From: Bugula neritina
Taxonomy: Eukaryota > Bryozoa > Gymnolaemata > Cheilostomatida > Bugulidae
Assembly (NCBI GenBank): GCA_964035545.1
Contig: OZ037770.1
Location: 9,946,973 to 10,010,972 of the forward strand
Reading direction: 5' to 3'
Length of the DNA stretch: 64,000 nt
Of this stretch, positions 42,101 to 55,487 are shown piece after piece. The stretch's first letter is position 1; each line of letters begins with the position of its first letter. The position numbers and the translations under genes are program-made. The notes below the pieces were generated by a model, which did not search any database, was not told the DNA's origin, and saw only the letters and a list, made by a program, of their open reading frames with translations.

Positions 42101-45100
42101 AGTATTCCACAGAGAACCTTGTTGACCTGGTCAGATCAGGTATGTAGAGCACCTGACGCTACTGCCAATGTGTTATGTTCCTATATAAACATACATCATT
42201 AGTATTGTCATAGTTGTGTGACATTTTATTTTACCATGTGAAAACACCTGCATTTTACTGTCATTTTTTCAATGTGTGTTAGTTGATGCTGTCAATGAAT
42301 AGTAGTCCGTTACGTTGTCTGATTGGCTGACAAGTGTTTAAGGCATATTGCGTCCACTCAGAGTTTGAAGTCAAAATCAATTTATAGTTCATAGTTCTAC
42401 CTCAACCGGGCAGCCACCTACTTTCTTGCTATGTTAAAGTTTGCAAAATACTTTATTCTGTATTAGATAATTTTATACACCTATTTGTTCCTCCCACAGC
42501 AAAGTGCAGTCACTGCAGAGGTGTCTGGTGGTCTGGGTACCGAGTATTTTATCACCCTTCGACCTTATCAACTCGGTGATGCTGTCGTGAGACTGGAGAA
42601 TCTTACTCAATATTCACTTCTGTTTTCTCAGGGAAATACGTGAGTGCTTATTTTACCGTGTCATCATGTTACGTAATGACATCACTTTGCGTAATGACAT
42701 CACTTCACTTAGTGACGTCAATTTTCGTAATGATATCACTTTACGTGATTATTTCATTTTACGTAAAGACATTACTTTAGGTAATGACATCACTTTACCC
42801 AATGACGTCACTTTACGTAATGACATTGCTTTATGTAGTGACATCATCACTTTACTTAGTTACATCACTTTACGTGGTGACATCACTTTACGTAATGTTA
42901 TCGCCAGCCTCTATGGCCTGTGTTATTTTGTCACTATGGCTATGTATGCTTTTCCAAAGGCATGATATTATATTTTATATTTACCATGTATTGTTATACT
43001 GGACTTTATTTTGTGTGTTTAAAATTCTACTGTCAGAGCTAGTCCTGGTCCAATCAAAATAAAATTCTGTATTTGGTTTTCCCTGCGATGCTGTTATGAT
43101 ATTCACCTCTTTCAATAGAGAGAGGGGGGTATGTTAGGATAGTTAAGTTTCCACCTTCCAGGATGGGGGCCATGTTAGCACGCTAAGGGGACAGTGCGAG
43201 GATATTTGCATCTCCACCTTAGGGGCGGAGTTCTGTTCAGGTTTTGTCTATCTGTTATTCCAGCTCTTCTGGAAAGACTCTGACAGTGCCCAGTTCTAAG
43301 AGCTGGTTATACTTCTGGCCGAACCCCATGGCTGACAGGAAACTGTTCTGGTCTGTCCCTGAGCTCAAGTCCAAACCTACCATTGCTCACTTTAGTCAGG
43401 TATGATTCTCTATACTTATCAAGTAAAGTGACTGTTTCTACGTCTCGCACAGTATTGTCATTTTTTGATAGATTGTTTGATTTGGTTAGCTGGCTATTCT
43501 TAAGGTATAGATTGTGAAGTTCTTCAACAGCTTTCTTCGATCAGCTGATTGAAGATTCATTATCAGGTCATTGGTGACATCACACAGTAGTTTTGATGTC
43601 CCACAATGCTCTGATCGCCCTTTTATTATTACATAGTACATGTATACGCATTTCTTTTATTAACTGCAGGACTTCTCCGGTCAAGTAAACTGCCAAGGTC
43701 AAGTTATATATTGTCAGTCGTACAGAGACAACTTGCAAAGAGTTCTCACCTTTTCTGATCATGAAAGTTTCCAGCAAATCATTCACAAGGTGTGTTGCTA
43801 TAGTTACCAGTTGTCACCATAGTTAGCTGTTGGATGCATTACCATAGCTAGTTGTCACTGGTCATGGCTCTTCGTACTATTTAATTTGGCTGTAATATAT
43901 GTTTTAGCTATTGAAATAATGTTTTATTAATTTTAATTTTTAGTTAGTCTTTAGGTAGCATCAATACTGCTGCTTACTAGAAAGATTTTAGTGAAGTTTT
44001 GCAGTTTCAAGTTGAATATTTGGTTATTATGAGACATATGATGTTTATTATACAATATATGATGTAAATTATACATCATATATTGTATAATATACAACAT
44101 ATCATGTATATTATACGACATATCATGTATATTATACAATATATCGTGTTTATTAGACAATATGTTATGTTTCTTTCAGAGAAATCAGAAAGAACAGGCA
44201 ACTTTATTCGCATTTTCTGCTCTCGATTCTGTCCGTTTGTCTCTAGTCAACTCGTCATGTCTGGAGATTGCATTGATCAGTGCCAACCAATCACCTTCCT
44301 GTTGGTAAGTGGCGCCCTCTACTGCCTTGCATGTCAAGGTTATAATATAGTATACACTCAATAGACGCCATATCTGACTGTGTGTTTAAAGAGCTATTTG
44401 TACCTTCACTATATGACTGAGTTAAAAAATGTTTATTATCATGCTTGGAACTAACTTCTAATAATATAAGTTGCAAAAAGAAACAATCACTTTGGAATAG
44501 AATTAGAACAGGTTTGTGTGCAATCAGGTGAATTAACATCCTGTATGTGTAAATTACTATGACCGATAATATTTATGCTATCCTGTTCTATTTTGATCGT
44601 CTATTCGTATTTCAATTTTAGCGTTATTGGATTTGACATAAAATTAATGAGTTATAACAAAGTTATTTTAGGCGTGTACTTTATTAATGGAAATTGTTTT
44701 GCATTTCATGTTGTAATAAACTAGATATAAATATACAAATATAAATGCAACTAATAGATATTTTAACTGATATTTTAACCACAAGTACCTTCATCTTCAT
44801 TGTTGAAGTATTTGCAAATGGATACAAATAGTGGTGATACGTAGACCTTCTCAAAGAAATGATTTATTAGGTCATATTGGTGCCAACATGTCAACTCTGT
44901 ACTCAACTCATCTGTAGGTCTGTGAAACTGGAAGGAGCAGACGGAGAGTCCAGATGGTATGATCTTGGTGAGAAGTTGTCCTCCGTGATTGAATTGGCGT
45001 ACTGTAACTGTCTCACAGAACCTGTCTATCAGAACAGAGATATCGAGGTGAATATTTTATTCTGGTTATTTCCTACATAATATTTCTATGCTACAGATTA

Positions 45101-48100
45101 ACTCTTTATACTAATAATATACTCTGTATGCTGCAGATTAACTCTTTATACTAATAATATACTCTCTATCCTACAGATTAACTCTTTATATTAATAAATA
45201 CTCTCTATGCTACAGATTAACTCTTTATACTAATAATATACTCTGTATGCTACAGATTAACTCTTTATACTAATAATATACTCTCTATCCTACAGATTAA
45301 CTCTTTACACTAATAATATACTCTGCATTCTACAGATTAACTCTTTATACTAATAATATACTCTCTATTCTAAAGATTAACTCTATATGCTAATAATATA
45401 CTCTGTATTCTACAGATTAACTCTTTATACTAATAATATACTCTCTATTCTACAGATTAACTCTTTACGCTAATAATATACTCTGCATTCTACAGATTAA
45501 CTCTTTATACTAATAATATACTCTCTCTGCTACAGATTAACTCTTTATACTAATAATATACTCTCTATCCTACAGATTAACTCTTTATACTAATAATATA
45601 CTCTCTCTGCTGCAGATTAACTTCCGTGAGTTGGCATTTGTCCATCCAATCAGTGGCCTCCTGAAAAGAGAGAGTTTCCCTGGTATAAAGTTACAGTACC
45701 AGAAGTCCGACCTCAGCATGGCTCTGCAGGCATCAGTCAACTATTTACAGGTCAGCCTTTGGTGTAATAAAATATACGGAAGCTGCCTTTGGTGGGTTCC
45801 AACGGCAATAACTATCAGTCTATGCTCTAATGGCCTCATTTACCTTTACAGCTTTACATTTACCATTTCCCTTTTGTCTTTTCCCATAACTGTTTTCAAT
45901 GTGTTACTCGTAGAAAATGTAACAAAGTGTTTATTACTGTGTGGTACTGTACTATACTTGCAATAAGTTATTACGGTATACCTAACTACTTGGTAAAACT
46001 GTTGAACAGCCAACTTTATAATAAATAAGTATAAATAAATAAAGAATTTTACACTATTGGAGTTGTCCAATACTTCTTGTCTCAGATGGGTCCTGCTGTA
46101 TGCCATTCGCGTATATTGAAGTCACTTTTGCTGCAAACACTTGAGAAAAACCAATTCTTTTGATATCTTATTATATAATCTATTATCTCAAGTAAATTTT
46201 CACAGTTTTCTTCTCGGTGTTGGTGTCTTCGCATTGTTAGCTTGCTTTCTTTTGAAGTGTATCCTTGGTTTTTAGATTGACAATCAGCTGCCTGACGCAT
46301 TTTTCCAAGTCGTCTTTCACCCATTACAAGCCGGGGGTGATAGTAGAGCCCCCTCAACCAGGAAATCCTGCCTAGACCTGTTTCTAAGGATACAGTTCCC
46401 AATAGATGGCAGCGCACACACTATCAAGTATGAATCTTAGTCTATAATCTCTACAGAATGATGTTAACCACTTCAAATGCACAATTTTCTTTTTTTAAAC
46501 TTTAACAAACATAACTTTGAACTAATTTCGTAGCCTTCTTGTGTGGTATGACTCCATTTTGGTTTTATTCTTCAAATCTGACTGGAATAATGGAGTTTGC
46601 TGCATTTTAATTGCGGTGTTTAATTTGTGTTGTATTTATTCTTCAGCACTTTTAACTTTCTCTGATATGTGCACGACATTTTAATGGTCATGTTTTCAGG
46701 CACTCCAGCATAGCTTCAAGTCGTCTAACAACATCTTTGTGAGTTGTCGTTCCCTGCTTTACAATCATTTCTACACGGTTTTAAGCTTTATCTAACTGTC
46801 TCTGTTCACACAACCTACTTTGGTTTATACGTTTACGGTTTTGAATTTGGTGCTTCTTCCCTTCTCCCTTGGTTGTTTCTAATATGTTACATGCCATGAA
46901 CTTTTTCTATAACTTATGTCTCACATACACACACACGTTTACACTTTTGCACTTATATATGTATATGCCATTCATTTAGGATCAGTCTATTTTAATGAAA
47001 TAACTTGCATTGAATATCATTTAAAGTAGTTTTAAGTTTTTTTGCATAATGTGTAGATTCATTATTATACTATAAGAAACAATGTTTTCAATTATCACCT
47101 AGTAAAATATAAGGCAAATATATTAGAAGTTGTGACAAAGTGGATTCTAACTTTCAACACTTGTAAAGTTATTGTATTCTAATTTTACAGCATCTTTTAA
47201 TAGTTATTTCTATTTATATATGTTTGAAATTATAAATTAAGTTAATCTCTTACTGTTTGGGTGCTTTGCCCCCCCCCCTCCCTTCTATCTATCGGCTTGT
47301 CTACAGAGTCTCATACTAACACTAGCTTACTCTAAGGCTAACCACCAGCTATGCTCCCAGTCTATTGATATAAGCTAGCTAATAGCTTCTCTCCTTATAC
47401 TTGTAACTACACGCTTCTATCCTATCTATAGCTCTCTCTATCTATCTCCTGTGTAGCATAGTCTGGATATTAGAATTTAAACTAGTATACACTCTAGTTA
47501 TACATGATTCAACAAAATCATCTGGTGTTTTTATTATTTAATATTTGTTTTAAGATTCCTTTTACGTTCATGTATTATTAAATTAAATTATTCATTATAT
47601 TTTTTGACTATCAACTAAATATAATTTCAAGGTAGTATTTCTCAGCATATTAGTTTTGTTATAAATTTTATGCATACTTGCCTTGAATTAATTCAGGATA
47701 ACAGCTCACTGGCTAATGAAGTTTTTATTCTGTAGAACTGATACTAATTGTTCACTGTAATTGAGTGTTACATTTTTATATTCTCTCAGAAAAGCTGTTG
47801 TGAGTATTGAAAGATTCTCTCTGAAGATTGACAAGGGATTCTTGTTAAGTTCCCTGGACTACATCACCAACTGTACCAAAACTGATTCAGACAACTACAA
47901 TACTGTTATGGTGAGTGTTGTCTTCTCTTGATTACAGTAGTGGTGCATGGCATGCAGTGGAATAGCTATTTGTTGTACAACCATACACTACTGCAATATA
48001 TCAAATGTTTGGTATGTGAATCTTTGTAAAATCGTGTTGAAAACCTTTATTAATAGCTAATAAAATCAAACAATCCTGGTTAGGATGTCTCAACAGCTGG

Positions 48101-51100
48101 TATATTGTCAAATGCTTCACCATTTTAGTATTTGAAAGGCACTTTTTACCCTTCTCTTCGATGTTAGAATTTGACTCATAGAAATCCCTTGTTTTGCAAC
48201 TAAGTTCACCATCCGATTGTGATTGCATATAATTAAAGTTTGGTATATTGTTCTGCAATATACTATGAGTTAATATAACTGTTATATATAATGTTAACAC
48301 GTGACTGTTTTTGTTTTTCTACCGTGATGTTACAAGTAGGCTATTATTCATCTTTCAGGCATAATTTGAGCTACTCTCATACATGTTGATGTTTGAATAA
48401 TCAGAGTAGTAATTGCCTTCTCAATGTAAAGCATAGCATTGTGTCAGCGGGAATGCTGTATGGCACGGATGCCTATGTATTGTGATTCACTTGATGAAGG
48501 GTGAATGGATGGAGGACACAACTCAACATTTTGCCTAATGCTAACAGTTTATATTTCTCACAAAACTGTAACAATTATTTGGGCAATAAAGTTTAAGTTG
48601 CCTGCATCTTTAACAAGAGGAAACTTGAGCTGTACTGACTCATCAAACAAAGCTACCAGTAAAAAGCTATTGCGAAAGCTTTCACAAAAAGTTTTCATCA
48701 AACAATACTTTATTTAAAGCTACAACAAAAAGCTCCTGCAACAAGCATTAAACCGGACAGACTCAATTGTGACTTGTTATTCTCTTCGTTCTTTGATTCT
48801 ACTAGTTTTATTATAAGCACAATATATAGTAATGTGGTTGTTGGGAGTTGTGTTCCTTTCTTAGTATATGTTCCTACATGATGACTCATTGTATCCTGTA
48901 CTATGTATTACAGAAACGCTACCACGAGCAAGATGTACAGTATTGTCTCACAGATTTGACCTCTGACAGTCTACAAAAGGTAGTGGAGATATTACATAAT
49001 GCTATGCGGATAGTTATATAATATAATATGTGTTAGTATATATTAAAATAATGTATCATAATAATATATGTTAGGGATATATTTTAATAGCATGTGTTGG
49101 TAACATCTTATTGTATTAGTGCATTGTTGTCTGTAGTAGCACATTTACATTACAATATATTTATCTAAGTAAGGAAAGTGTTTTTTATCGTGTTGCTGTA
49201 TTGTTGTTATGATAAGGTTACAAAATTATTCTAACTTTTCCATAATGAGGTGTAGTTCAAATTCTTTTTACATCAACACATTTTACATTGTAAGGGGGCT
49301 GGAAATTCAACAAATACACATACATGTACATTATAAATCTTATTAGTTTTGGTAGAGGACTGCTTGAGTAGTGCAATCTGGGAGTTTCTGTATTTGTACA
49401 CTGTAGAGTGTAGAATATATGTCTACAGTGTAGGAAACAGTATGCTGGGAAGAAGCACTTTGTCCTGAGATTTCTAAGAAGTCATAAACGTTGTGACTTC
49501 TATAAACTTCTTTCTCTAAATGAATATCATCAAAGCTAGTGTCAAACACACGTCTTCATGCTTGTAGTTGTCTGCCCGTTGTGGGTGTTGACATAAAACA
49601 TTTAAGTTAATTTGTTAACCATATGTGGTGCAGGTAAACTTTGTGTCTGTACTTAGATACATGATAATGTACGACAGTTAGGCCTCAAATTTTATACGTT
49701 GAAAATTCTTCAATTTTTTTCTGTTCTTTTTATAGACTAATAAATCTACTGGAACAAAAATCTACGTTGAAGACCTGAAAGTCAGTGGGCTGCAGGTAAG
49801 TGAATTACTTTAACTTCTTAGTTCTTACTTACAGGTAAGTTAAATAATGTAATATACACTTCCTAATCCTATGAGATTGAATCAGTGATTTACATGTAAG
49901 TTAACTAGTCTAACATTCACTTCCTATTGGTATAAAAATTAATGAGTGACTTACAGGTAAGTGAACTAGTTTAACATACACATATGCTATGAGAGACTTA
50001 CAGACTCTGCTACATGCTCCTTTCCTCACCGTAGTCATACTGACTAACATGTTTCTGTATCTCAACCTCTCTCACAGGCTAGACTGAGTTTCTCTATGGC
50101 CGGTACCCCGCACCTCACTGATGTTCAACATACTCAGTCTACATTCGGGGGAGACGTCGTTGACTTCCTTTTGCGATCTATTGGAATGACCTTGACAGAG
50201 GTCACGGACATTCAGTTCAAGTAAGTGAAATTGAGCCAGTTGGTTAATCTAGAAAAAACTGTCTGTGATTTTAGTTGAGCTTTTAAGCTTGAAACATCTG
50301 GAGACCATTTCAATGTTCTTTTTTAATCATAAAATATTATTTTAAATATATCCTTACAGACTAGCAACTTCATTGAAAATAAATAAACGATGGACATTTT
50401 TGTTTACTACTCTATTTATCTAAACAAAGTAAACTTGTATTTTAAATACCATTGTACCCATCTTCAGAATTAATTGAATAACTTTAAAAGTTGAAATGTT
50501 GCGTTAAACTCTATGTAAAAGGTAAAAAGGTGGAAAGTACCGTGCATTATGTTACATGATTCTCGTAGGCTGGGAGAATTCACCATCTCTTGTGACGTGC
50601 TTACCACAGACCAACTTTCTAATGATGCCCTCACATTCTACAAATCTCAGGCTATACGCCAAGCCTATGTATTCCTCCTCGGGCTAGACATCATTGGGAA
50701 TCCATTTGGTCTCTTCAAGGATGTACAGCGAGGTCTTTACGATTTCTTCTCGGTACGGCATAATACTATTACTTTAGTCACTGATATATCTTTACACATT
50801 CAATAAAATTACTCATTAATATAGTTTTTTAACTGCAGTACTTTTTGATATTAATTCACAAGATGACTAGAAAGTTTAATCAAGCTGGTCTTTATTTCGT
50901 TATTCTAATTTCGTAACTCCTATTGGCTACTTATTATTTTCCATAAATGTACTTTTACCAAAACTTGAACTCTAAAGCAGTTTAGTGTTTAAACTGTTGA
51001 ACAAAACTACATGAATAGCTTCTTCTTGGTAGTTCTCTCGTGACATCACCACAACACGGAATACTTCATTCAGATATTAAAGTTGTGTGTAGATTCTGTA

Positions 51101-54100
51101 TTATATAATTCTTGTAACCAGACAAAGATGATATATTTATTCTAAAAGAAAGTTAATAAAATGGTAAGTATGTAAGAAGGTAGGTAGTTGGGTAGGTTGA
51201 AAGGCAGGTATATAGCTAAGTAGTTAGGTAATAGGTAGGTGGTGTGCCAAGTAAGTGAATAAGAAGTTCTTAATTCAACAATTTTCCAGCTTTGCATTTT
51301 TATTACATGTCTTAAGAATGTCTGCATTTGGATTGCGTATAGTGTATACATTGTCTGCATATAATATATATACTGCATATGTATAATCTCTACAGTATCT
51401 ACGTATAGTTTGTACATTGTCTGCATATAATATATATACTGCATATGTATAATCTCTACAGTATCTACGTATAGGTTATACATTGTCTGCATATAATATA
51501 TACACTGCATATGTATAATCTCTACAGTATCTACGTATAGTTTGTACATTGTCTGCATATAATATATACACTGCATATGTATAATCTCTACAGTGTCTAC
51601 GTATAGTTTATACATTGTCTGCATATAATATATACACTGCATATGTATAATCTCTACAGTATCTACGTATAGTTTGTACATTGTCTGCATATAATATATA
51701 CACTGCATATGTATAATCTCTACAGTATCTACGTATAGTTTGTACATTGTCTGCATATAATATACACACTGCATATGTATAGTCTCTACAGTATCTACGT
51801 ATAGTTTATACATTGTCTGCATATAATATATACACTGCATATGTATAATCTCTACAGTATCTACGTATAGTTTGTACATTGTCTGCATATAATATATACA
51901 CTGCATATGTATAATCTCTACAGTATCTACGTATAGTTTGTACATTGTCTGCATATAATATACACACTGCATATGTATAGTCTCTACAGTATCTACGTAT
52001 AGGTTATACATTGTCTGCATATAATATATACACTGCATATGTATAATCTCTACAGTATCTACGTATAGTTTATACATTGTCTGCATATAATATGTACACT
52101 GCATATGTATAATCTCTACAGTATCTACGTATAGTTTATACATTGTCTGCATATAATATATACACTGCATATGTATAATCTCTACAGTATCTACGTATAG
52201 TTTATACATTGTCTGCATATAATATATACACTGCATATGTATAATCTCTACAGTATCTACGTATAGTTTATACATTGTCTGCATATAATATATACACTGC
52301 ATATGTATAATCTCTACAGTATCTACGTATAGTTTATACATCGTCTGCATATAATATATACACTGCATATGTATAGTCTCTACAGTATCTACGTATAGTT
52401 TATACATCGTCTGCATATAATATACACACTGCATATGTATAATCTCTTCAGTATCTACGTATAGTTTATACATTGTCTGCATATAATATATACACTGCAT
52501 ATGTATAGTCTCTACAGTATCTACGTATAGTTTGTACATTGTCTGCATATAATATATACACTGCATATGTATAATCTCTACGGTATCTACGTATAGTTTA
52601 TACATTGTCTGCATATAATATATACACTGCATATGTATAATCTCTACAGTGTCTACGTATAGTTTATACATTGTCTGCATATAATATATACACTGCATAT
52701 GTATAATCTCTACAGTATCTACGTATAGTTTGTACATTGTCTGCATATAATATATACACTGCATATGTATAATCTCTACAGTATCTACGTATAGTTTATA
52801 CATTGTCTGCATATAATATATACACTGCATATGTATAATCTCTACAGTGTCTACGTATAGTTTATACATTGTCTGCATATAATATATACACTGCATATGT
52901 ATAATCTCTACAGTGTCTACGTATAGTTTATACATTGTCTGCATATAATATATACACTGCATATGTATAATCTCTACAGTGTCTACGTATAGTTTGTATT
53001 ATTCAGAGTGCTGATCCACTGAACTTCAGTGAGAACAAATCTCTCAGCAAGGGCATCAAGTCAGCGTATGGTAACATCGTGGGTGGCCTGTGTGGGGCCG
53101 GCAGCAAGATCACTGAGTCTATTGGTAGAGGAATCAATGTGCTCACTTTTGACCAAAAGTTCCTCAAGGTGTGTTTCCACTGATGTCGGACTGTCGGTCA
53201 TTCACAGTTACTGTCAGTCACCGAGTGACTCACAGTAGCTGTCAGTCACTGAATCACTCACTGTAGCTGTTGGTCATTTAGTCACTCCAAGTAGCTGTCA
53301 ATCAATCAGCCACCTGCTGATCTATTCATTCACCTACTTAGGTCGCTTGTTTTATTAACCAATTGTTTAACACTCTATCACCTGGTTGTCTGTCGGTACC
53401 TGTAGAAATATATTACAGGTACGTCTGAGATCCATGAGAAGTCACCCCGCCCACTTTCCCGGCACTCTGCTACTTTCTGCCAAAACATTTGGAAAAGCTG
53501 TCACTTCAGGGCTGACAGGAGTCGCCCTGCAACCTAAAACAGGTGCTTTCTATGTAACAGGCCGGTCTCTGATGATAAGATCTGGCAATTACTGAATCCT
53601 TGGAATTTTCTTCTCTATTGCAAGTTAATTAATCTTTCTAATCTACTGCACTATTTTATTGCTATATTTTTGAAGTTGTGTTGTGATGTAATTTCCTAGG
53701 CTTAGAAAAAGATGGTGCTAAAGGCTTGTTTAAAGGAATTGGCAAAGGCGTGACGGGGATACTGATTAAACCGCTCGGTGGTGTGTTTGATTCAACTAGC
53801 ATCATTCTAAACGGATTTAGACGAGTCACCCAAGATGACACCCTGTCTGTGGAGAGGGTGAGACTCCCCCGACATACCTTCCCTCTAGAGGTGAGATTCT
53901 GTGCTATTCTGTATTTACAATACTTTCTTAAGATTTACCGCTTCCTAAAGTGTGAAGTCAATTGTCCACAAATAGTTTTTAAGTCAAGAAATTGTTTATG
54001 TGAAATAAATTGACATTTATTTCCTGCTGTTTGAGCTAAGTAGAGAGCAGCCGTGGTCTAGAGGTTAGAACACTAGCCTAGTAAACACAAGGTTAGCTGT

Positions 54101-55301
54101 TCGAATCCCAGCAAAGGCCATTGGTGATGTTAGGAAGGGCATCCAGTGATTATTTTTTTTCGCCACAATAGATAACAAGTTCTTAGTTCTCTCAAAACAA
54201 CCTTTCCACTAGGGGTTCTTACAGCAATGGTGACTGTAAACTCGTGCGAATTTTCATATTATGCAATATCTTGCACCTTTCAATAGTTCTTACAAAGCTT
54301 AAGATTTAAAGTCAGTCTTTTAACTACGTCAGCTTGTGAGTTTGTTTGGGGGGAATGAGTCATGAAGAACTCAGAATCGTCTGTATTTCTTCCATCTTCA
54401 CAAGTTTTCCTTTCTAAATCATTTCTCAAATTGTGCAATTTTCCCAGTCGAAGTATTTTATTCGTATTTATACTGATAAAGCCTATTTTCTTCTCGTATT
54501 CTATTGTAGGGTGTGTCAAGGTACCACCCGTACAAAGCAGAAGGTGTAGACTTGCTCAACACTATGGGCTCCTACATTTACACTCCTGACAATGTATACT
54601 GGGCACATTTGGCTCTACGTGGAGAAAAGAACCGCAAACGCGTGGCTTTGGCCACCACCAGGTGAGTTGTACCATTCGCTGTATCTGCTTGGCCTCTTCA
54701 CTTCTTAGAATATATGATGTGCTTTCAATAGTGCATTGTTGGTTCAACTTTGTTTCTCTGCAATGAAGTTATTTTTAATTAATTTAATTATGTTATAAAT
54801 ATGTAAATTGGAAGCTCCAGTTTAGTTGAACACGGAGCTTTCATTTTGGTTGAGATGTTTTTTTCTGCTTGTAAAATCTGCTAGTACTAATGAAACATAG
54901 TATTGGTTTACTGGTTTATTTTTTTAATGCATTTCAACTCCTTTTTTCTTTTCACCATGTTTTATACTGTGGCCCAGGTTGTACTGTGCTGGTTTTTCTG
55001 CAGGGACTTATACATGCTGTGTAAACCGTTCTACAGCTCCAATCTATCAACAAAGTGGTGCATTTCTCTAAGTGATATCTCCTCTGTAGAACACAATGAA
55101 GGAGTTATTACTATTACTCGGAGGTCATTGGTCAGTATATTATATACTCTATAACAACACGATATTTGTAGTTGTGTTTCCATAGCTATATTTTCATCAC
55201 CCTCCTTGCTCCTTGTACTATTACAGATCGTTGCAATGTAATACATTGAGCATATGGTGTTGCATTAGACAAATGTACACAGATATGTGTTGTCATATAT
55301 T

Positions 55302-55367
<66 letters not shown>

Positions 55368-55370
55368 ATT

Positions 55371-55414
<44 letters not shown>

Positions 55415-55418
55415 AATA

Positions 55419-55487
<69 letters not shown>

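Noticed and set aside
45065-45620. CRISPR array
   Set aside because: Units are contiguous with no unique spacers, and the context is a eukaryotic intron. The same holds for the arrays at 34.7, 51.3 and 62.9 kb.
51142-52962. 606-codon minus-strand open frame
   Set aside because: It is the 66-base minisatellite read in one frame. The period is a multiple of three, so no stop arises. It lies inside a VPS13 intron, and its last part is unrelated sequence.
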